Below are positions 45,820 to 55,995 of a stretch of DNA of 64,000 nucleotides, piece after piece. Every line of letters begins with the position of its first letter. Position 1 is the first letter of the stretch. Source of the stretch: Saussurea involucrata. Lineage: Eukaryota > Streptophyta > Magnoliopsida > Asterales > Asteraceae. The translations under genes and the position numbers were made by a program. The notes beneath the pieces were generated by a model. The model was not told the DNA's origin. It worked only from the letters and a program-made list of their open reading frames with translations, and made no database searches. The DNA lies in NCBI GenBank assembly GCA_033807775.1, contig CM066315.1, forward strand, positions 57,318,820 to 57,382,819, given 5' to 3'.

Positions 45820-48188
45820 TTAGTTTTTCTTAGGTACCCACTTAACCATGTATACACGTTTGTCAGTGGAAGTAGTTGGAATGGAAGGTTCAGCGGTCTT
45901 CGCAGCATTTGAAGATTCAGCTTTGTCTTTCTTCACTTTGGTTAATTTCTTAACCTCAGTGGTAGGAGTCACCTTGACCTGATTTGCATCGGTGTTGGTC
46001 ATTTTTGCCTTGGGGGCAATCTTCACCTTAGCTATTTTTTCAACTTTGGTGGCTGTGGGGCACTTACTAGCAATATGATCGGTAAGTCCACAGTGATAAC
46101 ATTTCCTATAACTAAAAATAGTTCTAGGACCACTTGTATGCTGAGCTTTTAATTTTGAATTAGAAGTGCCAGCACCAAGTAAGCTATTTGCTTTAGAAAT
46201 GGGACGAACATTCAGTTCTTCAGATTTCTTACCAAGGACATCCACTCTGAGTCTAGGAGTAGATCGCTGAATAGATCCAGATATCAGCTTTCTAGATCCA
46301 GAGGGGTTGGTCACTGAGGCTTTAGAAGCATTCAACTTTGGTACTAAGGTACCCTTCTGAGGATTTTGATAAATAACAATTCCTTTACCTTTGTCTTTAG
46401 AGACAGAGGTAGGTTTTGAATAAACCATTTTCTCCTTACCTTTTGAGGAGGTAGGAGTTTCCTCAGGGATTGGTGTAATGGACGAGGAGCACTGAGATGA
46501 TGAAGTGTTAGCGACTGAGGATACGAACGTTCCAAATTTAAGCATTAAACGTTCAGTGGTTGGTTTTGGAGTATCATATTTATAACCCAAACCACATTTA
46601 TCACTCAGAGGAATCTGAGCCTTAATTATCTCAGTGATCTTTGTTGAAGAATTACACCATCCTTCAACAGTAGCTTGTTCAGCTTTTAATGCAGCGATAG
46701 CTTCTGCTCGTTCGATTTTGACTAGCTGATTTAAATAGACTTGATCTTTAAAATCATCTTCAATTTTAGAAAGCTTTTCTATTGGAAGGTGGCAGTTTTT
46801 AAGCTTTTCAGCGAGATCAAGATTTTGGTTTTCAACCACAGTTTTGCCGTTCATGGCTTCGTATAAACTTCTAGTCAAGAGATCGATCTTACGGAGACTA
46901 TCAGCTTCATCAATATTTGCAATATTGGTAAAGAAAGAAGGTGATACCTGAATGGCAGATGTTGAAGTGGAGGGAATGTCTGAACTTTCTTCCTCTTCTT
47001 CAATCTTGGCCATGAGACATTGATTTGTTTCATCATCTTCAGAGTCAGATGATGATGCTTCTTCATCAGAAGCAGCCCAATCATAGTCAGCCATCAGGCC
47101 TTTTCCTTTCTTCTTAAAACTTTTCAGCTTTGCATACTTCTCCTTCAACTTTGAGTATTTGTCATCTTTATTCCTTGGAACAAAGTTTTTCTTTGAGAAA
47201 GCTGAAGGTCTCATGACTTTCTTTGACCTGCACTCATTAGCGAAATGACCTGTCTTTTCGCAGTTGAAACAAGTAGCAGTAGCCTTATCAACAAAAGCTG
47301 ATGATCTAGGCTTGTCAGTTATGGAAAGAGGTTTGTTCTTTCTAAACATTTTCTTCTTGGCGAATCTCCTGAACTTTTTAGTTAGGAGAGCCAAGGATTC
47401 ATCATCATCTGAAGACTCAGAGTCTGATGACCTTTTAGAGTTACTTTCTAACTCAGTGATAGTGACCGAGGGTCGCTGAGTAGAAGGTTCTTCTGAGATT
47501 AAAGCAACATGAGTGCTTTTGGAATCTTTTACAAGATTCTTCTTAAGATGGCTAGATTGCTCATGATTCAGCAATGTACCATATAAGGTTGAAAGGGTCA
47601 TTGATTTAAGATCCTTTGACAGCTTGAGACACATGGAATAATAGTCCCAGCTTTCAGGTAAACATTCTAGAAACTTTGTCAGCACTTCAAAGTTAGAATA
47701 TTCTTTACCAACAGTTTTTAGAACAAATTTTTTATTAATGAAGTTTCGTATTGTCATACCAGGTTGATCTTTCTTGAGTCCTGGACTTCAGACGTTCCTT
47801 CATACTGAACACATATTGTGTCCCACATGGCTTTTGATGACTTCAGGTTCATGACGGAATGGTAGACTTCGTCAGGAAGGGCCATGGATAGTATGGATCT
47901 GGCTTTTGTATCTATAGCCACTTTCTTCTTATCTTCATCGGTCCACATGTGTATTTCCTTTGGAATCAACCTTTCTGGAATAGCAGCTCTAGTTGCAGTG
48001 GCTGGAACTAAAGGATCAATTGTTACAGGGTTGTATGGGCCGTTTTCAAGATAGTAAGTCATAGTAGGGTCTACACCTTCTAAGAAGAGTGTCATCCTAT
48101 TTTTCCACAAGTTGAAGTTGTCTCTGGAAAATCTAGGGGGTTTTGCAAGAGAACCATTGTCTATATAATGTGTGTTTGTGTTGGCCAT
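45820..48188 (-). pseudogene. gag: Element C Gag with frameshifting internal deletion
   Basis: ATG at 48188. About 144 codons are open, then a TGA at about 47754, followed by a loss of roughly 45 bp compared with A and D around 47720-47750. The sequence resumes in another frame at TVGKEYSNFEVL and stays open to the conserved TAA at 45820-45822. Both CCHC knuckles lie in the second part. The N-terminal variant (IPERLIPKEIHMWTDED) is of the D type. Confidence 0.9.
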
Positions 48189-48254
48189 TTTCAGATAATA
48201 GCAAGGAAGAGAAATATCTTAGATTAGATCTTGTTTATGAGATTAAACAAATCC

Positions 48255-48266
48255 GCTCTGATACCA
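48255..48266 (-). other. Element C primer-binding site
   Basis: GCTCTGATACCA on the plus strand (TGGTATCAGAGC on the sense strand). Its adjoining 5' LTR has been moved 13 kb away by the insertion of D just four bases further right. Confidence 0.92.
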
Positions 48267-48270
48267 CTTG

Positions 48271-49231
48271 TGTTGATCCAAACCCTCAGTGATTTGATAA
48301 TGACCCTATCTTAAATACTTAGTGAAAATTGTAAGTAAACAATATGTATCAGAGTTTCACTATCGCTGATAAGTACTAAGATCTTACAGTACTGCTGATA
48401 GGAACTCTCGCACTTTTAGATTAAACATTCAGCGAACACTGTTCACCATATCGCTGAGTCTGTTCAGTCCTTATGGTGATCGCTGATAAGTTAGTTGTTT
48501 ACTTATGATCCCTGAAGACAAGATTCACGTCAACAAAGGTTCTACGCTGAAGTCGAAGATCAAGCTCAAGAACCAGCGACAAGTCTCCTAATGAACTGAT
48601 GCGGATCAGCGAAGACTCAGATTTGTCCACTCAACGTGAAGTATCAAGTACAAGACTTCAGCTATCGCTGAACTTTATCATCTGCTGAATAGTAAATGAT
48701 AATCGCTGAATCAACGAAAAGCTGATCATGAAGTCCTCCGTACAAAGTACTTTTGTCTTAACCTCCCTTGCACGCCACCGTACGAAATGTCAGAAAAGAA
48801 CCTCCGAAAATCTGAAATCGTACAACCACTCTGATACTACACTGTTCATTCATGCGGCTACTAAGGTTGTCATCAAAGGTCAATGACATGCAACCAATCC
48901 GCTGATGACACGTGTAAAGTATATACTGGATTGCATTAAATGCATGCAGTATATAAAGAGATGAACTCACTTCATTTGAAGTAACTTGCTAACTCTGGAC
49001 AAGTTCAAATCTCTCAAGATAGGATTTTATTAGTAATCTCCTTATCTTTCTTAGTGCAAGAAAACCTTAGTGTTCCAACTTGTTTAGATTTAGGTTTATC
49101 CTTAATCTTGTTTCCGCAACAAGCTGTAAATTGTTAATGATTTATCAATAAACAATTTAGAAAAGTAAAATAGTGTGTTTGTATTCAACCCCCCCCTTCT
49201 ACAAACTTGTTTAAGCCTTTCGGGACCAACA
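48271..49231 (+). repeat. Element D 5' LTR
   Basis: 961 bp from TGTTGATCC to GGACCAACA. TATATAAAG at 48950-48958 and AATAAA at 49147-49152 mark promoter and poly(A) signal. Upstream of the TATA box, nine CGCTGA/TCAGCG hexamers were counted: starts 48364, 48429, 48452, 48481, 48545, 48606, 48666, 48704 and 48900. Confidence 0.96.
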
Positions 49232-49233
49232 AG

Positions 49234-49245
49234 TGGTATCAGAGC
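49234..49245 (+). other. Element D primer-binding site
   Basis: TGGTATCAGAGC, complementary to initiator tRNA-Met, two bases after the LTR. Confidence 0.95.
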
Positions 49246-49311
49246 GGATTTGTTTAATCTCATAAACAAGATCTAATCTAAGATATTTCTCTTCCTTGCT
49301 ATTATCTGAAA

Positions 49312-51720
49312 ATGGCCAACTCAAACACAAACACTCACTATATCGACAATGGTTCTCTTGCAAAACCCCCTAGATTTTCCAGAGACAACTTCAACTTATG
49401 GAAAAATAGGATGACACTCTTCTTAGAAGGTGTAGACCCTACTATACCTTACTATCTTGAAAACGGTCCACACATCCCTGTAACGATTGATCCTGCCGTT
49501 CCAGCCACTGCAACTAGAGCTGCTATTCCAGAAAGGCTGATTCCAAAGGAAATCCATCACTGGACCGATGAAGACAAGAAGAAAGTGGCTATAGATACAA
49601 AAGCCAGATCCATACTATCCATGGCCCTTCCTGACGAAGTCTACCATTCCGTCATGAACCTGAAATCCTCAAAAGCCATGTGGGACACAATATGTGTTCA
49701 GTATGAAGGAACGTCTGAAGTCCAGGATTCAAGAAAGATCAACCTGGTAAGACAATACGAAAGTTTCATCTCTGGTAAGAATGAAACTCTCTCTGAAGTA
49801 CATCAACGTTTTAATTGCTTAATTATAGATCTTAAAACGGTTGGTAAGGAATATTCTAACTTTGAAGTTCTGACAAAGTTTTTAGAATGTTTACCTGAAA
49901 GCTGGGACAATTATTCCATGTGTCTCAAGCTGTCAAAAGATCTAAGATCAATGACACTTGCTACCTTATATGGCACATTGCTGAATCATGAGCAATCTAG
50001 CCATCTTAAGAAGAATCTTGTAAAAGATTCCAAAAGCACCCCTGTTGCTTTAATCTCAGAGGAACCTTCTACTCAGCGACCCGTGGTCACTATCACTGAG
50101 TTAGAAAGTAACTCTGAAAGATCATCAGATTCTGATTCTTCAGATGATGAATCCTTGGCTCTCCTAACTAAAAAGTTCAGGAGATTCGCCAAGAAGAAAA
50201 TGTTTAGAAAGAACAAAACTCTTTCTATAGCTGACAAGCCTAAGTCATCAGCTTTTGTTGATAAGGCTACTGCTACTTGTTTTAACTGCGAAAAGACAGG
50301 TCATTTCGCTAACGAGTGCAGGTCAAAGAAAATCATGAGACCTTCAGCCTTTACAAAGAAATCCTTTGTTCCAAGGAATAAAGACGACAAATACTTAAAG
50401 CTGAAGGAGAAGTATGCAAAGCTGAAAAGCTTTAAGAAGAAGGGAAAAGGCCTAATGGCTGACTATGATTGGGCTGCTTCTGATGAAGAAGCCTCGTCAT
50501 CTAATTCTGAAGATGATGAAGCAAATCAATGTCTCATGGCCAAGATTGAAGAAGAGGAAGAAAGTTCAGACATTCCCTCCACTTCAACATCTGCCATTCA
50601 GGTATCACCCTCCTTCTTTACCAATATTGTAAATATTGATGAAGCTGATAGTCTCCGTAAAATCGAACTACTGACTAGAAGCTTATACGAAGCCATGAAC
50701 GGCAAAGCTGTGGTTGAAAACCAAAATCTTGATCTCGCTGAAAAGCTTAAAAATTGCCACCTTCAAATAGAAAAGCTTTCTAAATTTGAAGAAGATTTTA
50801 AAGATCAAGTCCATTTAAATCAGCTAGTCAAAATTGAACGAGCGGAAGCTATCGCTGCATTAAAAGCTGAACAAGCTACTGTTGAAGGATGGTGTAATTC
50901 TTCAACAAAGATCACTGAGATAATTAAGGCTCAGATTCCTCTGAGTGATAAACGTGGTCTGGGTTATAAATATGATACTCCAATACCAACCACTGAACGT
51001 TCAATGCTTAAATTTGGAACGTTCGTATCCTCAGTAGCTGACACTTCTTCATCTCAGTACTCCTCGTCGATTACACCAATCCCTGAGGAAACTCCTACCT
51101 CCTCAAAAGGTAAGGAGAAAATGGTTTATTCAAAACCTACCTCTGTCTCTAAAGATAAAGGTAAAGGAATTGTAATTTATCAAAATCCTCAGAAGGGTAC
51201 TTTAGTACCTAAGCTGAATGCTTCCAAAGCCTTAGTGATTCATTCATCTGGTTCTAGAAATCAGACCTCTGGATCAGTTCAGCGACCTACTCCTAGACTC
51301 AGAGTAGATATCCTTGGTAAGAAATCTGAAGAACTGAATGTTCGTCCTATTTCAAAAACCAATAGTGTACTTGGTGCTGGCACTTCTAATTCCAAATTAA
51401 AAGCTCAGCACACAAGTGGTCCTAGAACTAATTTTAGTTATAGGAAATGTTATCACTGTGGACTTACCGATCATATTGCAAGTAAGTGTCCCACAGCCAC
51501 CAAAGCTGATAAGATAGCTAAGGTGAAGATAGCACCAAAGAAGACCAAACCAGTTGCAAGTCAGGTCAAGGTGACTCCTACCGCTGAGGTCAAGAAATTG
51601 ACCAAAGTGAAGAAAGACAAAGCTGAATCTTCAAATGCTGCGAAGACTGCTGAACCCATTCCAACCACTTCCACTGACAAACGCGTATACATGGTGAAGT
51701 GGGTACCCAAGCAAAACTAA
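49312..51720 (+). CDS. gag: Element D Gag, 802 aa
   Basis: ATG at 49312, 66 bases after the primer site. Residues about 15-240 form a UBN2-type capsid domain (FSRDNFNLWKNRM, MWDTICVQYEG, LTKFLECLPESW). A CCHC zinc knuckle lies at 323-336 (C-X2-C-X4-H-X4-C). An acidic Ser/Asp/Glu region follows, then a likely coiled coil at about 440-545, a Ser/Thr/Lys-rich segment and a second knuckle at about 713-726. The C terminus VYMVKWVPK is followed by TAA. Gag would package the element RNA into cytoplasmic particles. The size is large for a copia Gag and fits Maximus/SIRE elements. Pol is in the same frame directly downstream. Confidence 0.95.
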   Translation: MANSNTNTHYIDNGSLAKPPRFSRDNFNLWKNRMTLFLEGVDPTIPYYLENGPHIPVTIDPAVPATATRAAIPERLIPKEIHHWTDEDKKKVAIDTKARSILSMALPDEVYHSVMNLKSSKAMWDTICVQYEGTSEVQDSRKINLVRQYESFISGKNETLSEVHQRFNCLIIDLKTVGKEYSNFEVLTKFLECLPESWDNYSMCLKLSKDLRSMTLATLYGTLLNHEQSSHLKKNLVKDSKSTPVALISEEPSTQRPVVTITELESNSERSSDSDSSDDESLALLTKKFRRFAKKKMFRKNKTLSIADKPKSSAFVDKATATCFNCEKTGHFANECRSKKIMRPSAFTKKSFVPRNKDDKYLKLKEKYAKLKSFKKKGKGLMADYDWAASDEEASSSNSEDDEANQCLMAKIEEEEESSDIPSTSTSAIQVSPSFFTNIVNIDEADSLRKIELLTRSLYEAMNGKAVVENQNLDLAEKLKNCHLQIEKLSKFEEDFKDQVHLNQLVKIERAEAIAALKAEQATVEGWCNSSTKITEIIKAQIPLSDKRGLGYKYDTPIPTTERSMLKFGTFVSSVADTSSSQYSSSITPIPEETPTSSKGKEKMVYSKPTSVSKDKGKGIVIYQNPQKGTLVPKLNASKALVIHSSGSRNQTSGSVQRPTPRLRVDILGKKSEELNVRPISKTNSVLGAGTSNSKLKAQHTSGPRTNFSYRKCYHCGLTDHIASKCPTATKADKIAKVKIAPKKTKPVASQVKVTPTAEVKKLTKVKKDKAESSNAAKTAEPIPTTSTDKRVYMVKWVPKQN

Positions 51721-51738
51721 TCTTCCTTTGTATTGCAG
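51718..51738 (+). promoter_or_regulatory. Gag-Pol junction: conserved stop with splice-acceptor-like context
   Basis: ACTAA, the gag stop, is followed by a T-rich run and TTGCAG|GTTAAG at 51738/51739. All four family copies keep a TAA in this place and the acceptor-like sequence (also 20106, 33711 and, on the minus strand, 45820-45822). Either readthrough or splicing could fuse Gag to Pol; see findings. Confidence 0.5.
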
Positions 51739-54700
51739 GTTAAGAAGGGTATCTGGTATCTCGATAGCGGATGCTCTAGACACATGACTGGAAAGAAAAG
51801 CCTGCTCGCTGAATACAAGGAAGAGAAGGGTCCCTCTGTGACTTTCGGTGGAAATGGAAAAGGACACACCCGAGGGTATGGTGTACTTTCAAATGGTACA
51901 ACATCCTTCAGAAGAGTCGCATATGTTGAAGGGCTGAAGCATAATCTTCTGAGCATCAGTCAGCTTTGCGACATGGATAACAAAGTGATTTTCACCAAGG
52001 AATCCTGCTTTGTCTCTGACAAAAAGGAGAAGATAGCTCTCAGCGGTTATCGTTTGGAAAATGTTTACGTTATAAACATGGACTCAACAACCACTGAGAA
52101 CTCCTGTTTCTTCTCAAAGGCATCTTCTGATGTCAACTGGCTATGGCACAAGAGGCTTTCACATCTCAACTTCAAGACACTGAATACTCTTTCATCCAAA
52201 GAGTTAGTCACTGGTCTACCTCAACATTCATACGCCAAAGAATCCTTATGTTCAGCGTGTGAAAAAGGGAAGCAGACCAAGGCAAGCTTTAAGTCCAAGC
52301 AAGTTTCCTCAGTGTCATCTCCTCTTCAACTACTCCATATGGATTTGTTTGGCCCCGTTAACAAACAATCCATCGCTGGAAAGAAATATACGCTGGTCAT
52401 AGTTGATGAATTCTCTCGTTATACATGGGTAATGTTTCTCCGTTCTAAGAGTGACACCCCTGAAGAACTCATCACCTTTGTTCGGAAGATGGAAACTCTG
52501 AACAATATGACTGTTCGCTCAATAAGGAGTGATCATGGAACTGAATTCAAAAACAGTTCTCTTGATTCCTTCCTTGAGAGCAAGGGTATTTCTCACAACT
52601 TTTCGTCAGTGAGAACACCACAACAAAACGGAGTCGCTGAAAGAAGAAATAGAACAATTATTGAAGCTGCACGTTCAATGCTCAGCGATTCTCACCTGCC
52701 TACTCAGTTTTGGGCAGAAGCTGTCAACACGGCTTGTTTTACGCAAAACAGGTCGCTGATAGTCAAAAGATTAAAAAAGACAGCCTTTGAACTTTTTCAT
52801 GGGAGAAAGCCTTCAATCAGCTTTCTTCACATCTTTGGTTGTCAGTGTTTCATACTGAACAACAGAGATGCCCTTGGAAAGTTTGATCCTAAGGCTGATG
52901 ATGGAATCTTTCTTGGATACTCCTCAGTTTCCAAAGCCTTCAGAGTCTTCAACCGAAGAAGACAAACTGTAGAAGAAACTATTCACGTCACGTTTGACGA
53001 ATCCCGTTCAGCGAACTCTAAACCGAACGCTGATACAGAAGAACTGAATCAATGGATGTTTTCTCATCTTGGTGATTCAGAAGATGTTCCCACTACTCAT
53101 ACTCATACAACTGAAAATGATGGTCCTACTATCATTCCCAATATGCAGAATAGTGAAGCTGAAACATCTTGGGTCTCAGCTGTTCCTATAAATACTATAC
53201 CCGCAGTTGATCCAAATGTCTCAGAAATTCCATCTATTTCTCAGCAATCAGTGAATGAAGTGACAAATGCAAGCATTCCTCTCTTAGCTGATTATCCAGA
53301 AGTAGCTGAAGCCTCATCTTCAGTTTCTCCAGTTCAGACTGAGTCAGCGACGCATGTTCCGGCTCAGCGATGGACTGTAAATCACCCAATCGATCAAATT
53401 CTTGGTGATCCCAACGCTGGTATTCAGACTCGTAGAAGTGCAGGTAATATTTGTTTATTTGTTAACTTTATTTCTCTAACTGAACCAAAGAAAATAGATG
53501 ATGCCCTCAGAGATCCAAACTGGGTCAGCGCTATGCAAGAAGAGCTGACTGAATTCGAAAGAAACAAAGTTTGGAAACTTGTTCGGAGACCAACTGACAA
53601 AACAGTGATAGGCACTAAGTGGGTCTATCGAAACAAGTTGGACGAACATGGTACTGTAACTCACAACAAAGCTCGTCTTGTTGCTCAGGGATACAGACAA
53701 GAGGAAGGTATAGATTATGACGAAACCTTTGCTCCTGTAGCAAGACTTGAATCTATTCGTCTTTTCTTAGCATATGCTGTACACAAAAACTTCACTGTAC
53801 ATCAAATGGATGTTAAGTCAGCGTTTCTAAATGGAAAGCTGAATGAAGAAGTTTATGTGGAACAACCTCCAGGATTCTCAGATCCTAAGCGTCCAGGTTA
53901 TGTTTATAAGCTGGATAAGGCACTTTATGGCTTGAAGCAAGCTCCTCGTGCATGGTATGACACTCTTTCTACTTATCTCCACCTTGAAAAATTTGAGAGA
54001 GGTAAGATTGACAAAACTTTGTTTTTTAGAAAAATAAAAGGTCATATCATTTTAGTTCAAATATATGTTGATGACATTATATTTGGTTCTACTAACCCTG
54101 AGCTTTGTACTCGTTTCGCTGATAGAATGAAAGATGAGTATAAAATGAGTATGATGGGTGAACTAACATATTTCCTTGGTCTTCAGATTAAGCAAACTGA
54201 AAAAGGAACTTTTATAAATCAGGGAAAGTATGTTAAAGATATGCTGAAAAAATTCGACTTAACTGAAAGTTCAGCTATGAAAACCCCTATGGCACCACCG
54301 CTGATACTTGATAAGGACACAAAGGGTGTTCCTGTCAATGTCACGCTGTACCGTGGGATGATCGGCTCACTACTGTATCTTACAGCTAGCCGACCCGATA
54401 TTATGTTTGCAACATGTCTGTGCGCACGATATCAAGCTGAACCTAAGATATCTCATATGAAAGCTGTAAAGCGAATCTTTCGATATCTTAAGGGTACAGC
54501 GAATCTAGGTCTTTGGTATCCCAAAGATTCAGGATTCGATCTAACCGCCTATTCAGACAGTGATTTTGCAGGTTGCAAAATGGATAGGAAAAGCACCACA
54601 GGAGGATGTCAGCTCTTGGGTGGAAAGCTGGTAAGTTGGACAAGTAAGAAGCAAAACTCGGTGTCCACTTCCACAGCTGAAGCTGAGTATGTAGCCGCTG

Positions 54701-55011
54701 GAAGCTGCTGTTCTCAAGTCTTGTGGATGAGAAATCAACTACTAGACTATGATCTTCAGCTCTCCAAAATTCCAATCTATTGCGACAGCACAAGTGCCAT
54801 CGCTATAGCAAACAATCCAGTGCTACACTCAAAGACAAAACACATAGAAATCAGATATCATTTTATCAGAGATCATGTGATGAATGGTGATATAGAACTT
54901 CATTTTATCCCAACTGATTATCAGTTAGCTGATTTGTTTACCAAACCTCTTGATGAGACAAGATTCAACTTTCTCATCAGCGAGCTTGGAATGCTGAACT
55001 TTGAAGGATAA
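51733..55011 (+). CDS. pol: Element D Pol polyprotein, about 1,092 aa
   Basis: In frame with gag, with no ATG at its head (TTG at 51733; first ATG is inside HMTG), so it depends on fusion to Gag. Protease active site D11-SGC. Integrase zinc finger H139, H144, C173, C176. DDE core D204, D267 and E303 (MDLFGP, RSDHGTEF, NGVAERRNR). Reverse transcriptase from about 595 with YVDD at 778-781. RNase H with SDSDFAGC near 941, AEAEY near 982 and DSTSAI near 1018. The order PR-IN-RT-RH defines Ty1/copia, and YVDDIIFGST with WYLDSGCSRHMTG is typical of the Maximus/SIRE lineage. All catalytic motifs are intact. Confidence 0.95.
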   Translation: MQVKKGIWYLDSGCSRHMTGKKSLLAEYKEEKGPSVTFGGNGKGHTRGYGVLSNGTTSFRRVAYVEGLKHNLLSISQLCDMDNKVIFTKESCFVSDKKEKIALSGYRLENVYVINMDSTTTENSCFFSKASSDVNWLWHKRLSHLNFKTLNTLSSKELVTGLPQHSYAKESLCSACEKGKQTKASFKSKQVSSVSSPLQLLHMDLFGPVNKQSIAGKKYTLVIVDEFSRYTWVMFLRSKSDTPEELITFVRKMETLNNMTVRSIRSDHGTEFKNSSLDSFLESKGISHNFSSVRTPQQNGVAERRNRTIIEAARSMLSDSHLPTQFWAEAVNTACFTQNRSLIVKRLKKTAFELFHGRKPSISFLHIFGCQCFILNNRDALGKFDPKADDGIFLGYSSVSKAFRVFNRRRQTVEETIHVTFDESRSANSKPNADTEELNQWMFSHLGDSEDVPTTHTHTTENDGPTIIPNMQNSEAETSWVSAVPINTIPAVDPNVSEIPSISQQSVNEVTNASIPLLADYPEVAEASSSVSPVQTESATHVPAQRWTVNHPIDQILGDPNAGIQTRRSAGNICLFVNFISLTEPKKIDDALRDPNWVSAMQEELTEFERNKVWKLVRRPTDKTVIGTKWVYRNKLDEHGTVTHNKARLVAQGYRQEEGIDYDETFAPVARLESIRLFLAYAVHKNFTVHQMDVKSAFLNGKLNEEVYVEQPPGFSDPKRPGYVYKLDKALYGLKQAPRAWYDTLSTYLHLEKFERGKIDKTLFFRKIKGHIILVQIYVDDIIFGSTNPELCTRFADRMKDEYKMSMMGELTYFLGLQIKQTEKGTFINQGKYVKDMLKKFDLTESSAMKTPMAPPLILDKDTKGVPVNVTLYRGMIGSLLYLTASRPDIMFATCLCARYQAEPKISHMKAVKRIFRYLKGTANLGLWYPKDSGFDLTAYSDSDFAGCKMDRKSTTGGCQLLGGKLVSWTSKKQNSVSTSTAEAEYVAAGSCCSQVLWMRNQLLDYDLQLSKIPIYCDSTSAIAIANNPVLHSKTKHIEIRYHFIRDHVMNGDIELHFIPTDYQLADLFTKPLDETRFNFLISELGMLNFEG

Positions 55012-55602
55012 ATCTTCAGCGGTTCACATTTAATCAGCGATACGTTTATACATTCTTGTATAGGCTCTAGATAAAATAAACCTGTACAATCCATTTCATC
55101 ATCTTCTCTCTGAATAAATTGGTTAAACTGATATCAAGGTATGTTTTCTCTGACAAAACGCATGAAAATGCAAGATTTCAAATTCTTTCATCGCTGAATA
55201 ATATTTTGAAATTTCTTAAAACCCTCACTGATATTTCTATTCAGTGCTTCATATTTTCCAAAGAGTCCCTGAGTTTTTCTTTCAAAACCTCAGAGACAAC
55301 GAAAGAATGTGAAAGGACAGTTGTGACGTCATTGCAACGGATAACACCAGGCACGCTCTTTTTCTGACACACGTTTGCACGTTTCGTTTTCTATCCAATC
55401 AAATGCAAACACGTGTCCGTGTCATGATGAAAAACTTTCCCGCTCAAGTTTTTCTCTCTCTACTCTCTTCCTATATAAACACTCTCAAAGTTTATATTTG
55501 TCTTTTATGCGAGTCAATCTTTCTCCGCAAGAAAAGAACACTGTTGCATTTTGTGCTCTCAATCTTCAAGAACTGTTCATCATCTTCTTCATCAAACTCA
55601 AG
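55012..55602 (+). promoter_or_regulatory. Element D internal promoter-like block and ORF3 leader
   Basis: In order: TCAGCG words (55014, 55032), TGACGTCA (55324-55331, the palindromic bZIP/CRE site), CACACGTTTGCACG, CCAATC (about 55395), CACGTGTC (55410-55417, G-box/ABRE-like) and a TATA box TATATAAAC (55472-55480). The TATA box lies 130 bp before a splice-donor-like CTCAAG|GTTAATA. Position, order and spacing are kept in A, B and C. This looks like a complete plant RNA polymerase II promoter inside the retrotransposon. Activity is inferred, not shown. Confidence 0.65.
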
Positions 55603-55991
55603 GTTAATATGTTCTTATCTATTATCAAATGCAAATAACTTGTTTTCGATCTTATCATTGTTTTACACAAGATCAAACAAAAGAACTCAAAATAAAATCA
55701 TTTTCTTTCATGGTTTTATAAACACAACCATTTCATGGTTGTTCTTCAAGTTTTAAATCTAAAATCTTAAACTTGTTCTTCTTTCGTATCCATTTTTTTT
55801 AAACTGGAATACAAGGCTTATAGGTGTTATATTCGTTTTTTTTTTAAAAAAAACAAGAAAAACCCTAATCTTCATTAAGACTTTTTTGTCTGAATGAAAT
55901 GGACAAAATTCGAAAAATCTTAATGGAAATTTTCTTTCCACATTAAGATATTTCTTATTTGTTAACATCTTTGGTTGAACTGATAATACAG
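55603..55991 (+). other. Candidate 389-bp leader intron of ORF3
   Basis: Donor AAG|GTTAATATG and acceptor GATAATACAG|TG, with the ORF3 ATG five bases later. The interior is T-rich and contains inverted phrases ACCATTTCATGGTT and TCTTAATGGAAA..TTTCCACATTAAGA. Corresponding intervals are 23989-24390 (A), 41566-41948 (C, minus) and 63594-63994 (B). Lengths vary (383-402) while both splice sites are kept. Confidence 0.55.
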
Positions 55992-55995
55992 TGAA

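Larger units (their letters stand above)
36237..48270 (-). mobile_element. Element C, left part: Maximus/SIRE-like retrotransposon in reverse orientation
   Basis: Runs right to left. It is flanked by ATATG (36232-36236 and 62233-62237). Its 3' LTR is at the left, its 5' LTR at the far right (61268-62232), beyond the inserted element D. Excluding D and one ACTTG it is about 13.0 kb. By eye its LTRs differ at about 9 positions of 965. Gag and pol are broken, whereas ORF3 and ORF4 are open. Confidence 0.95.
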
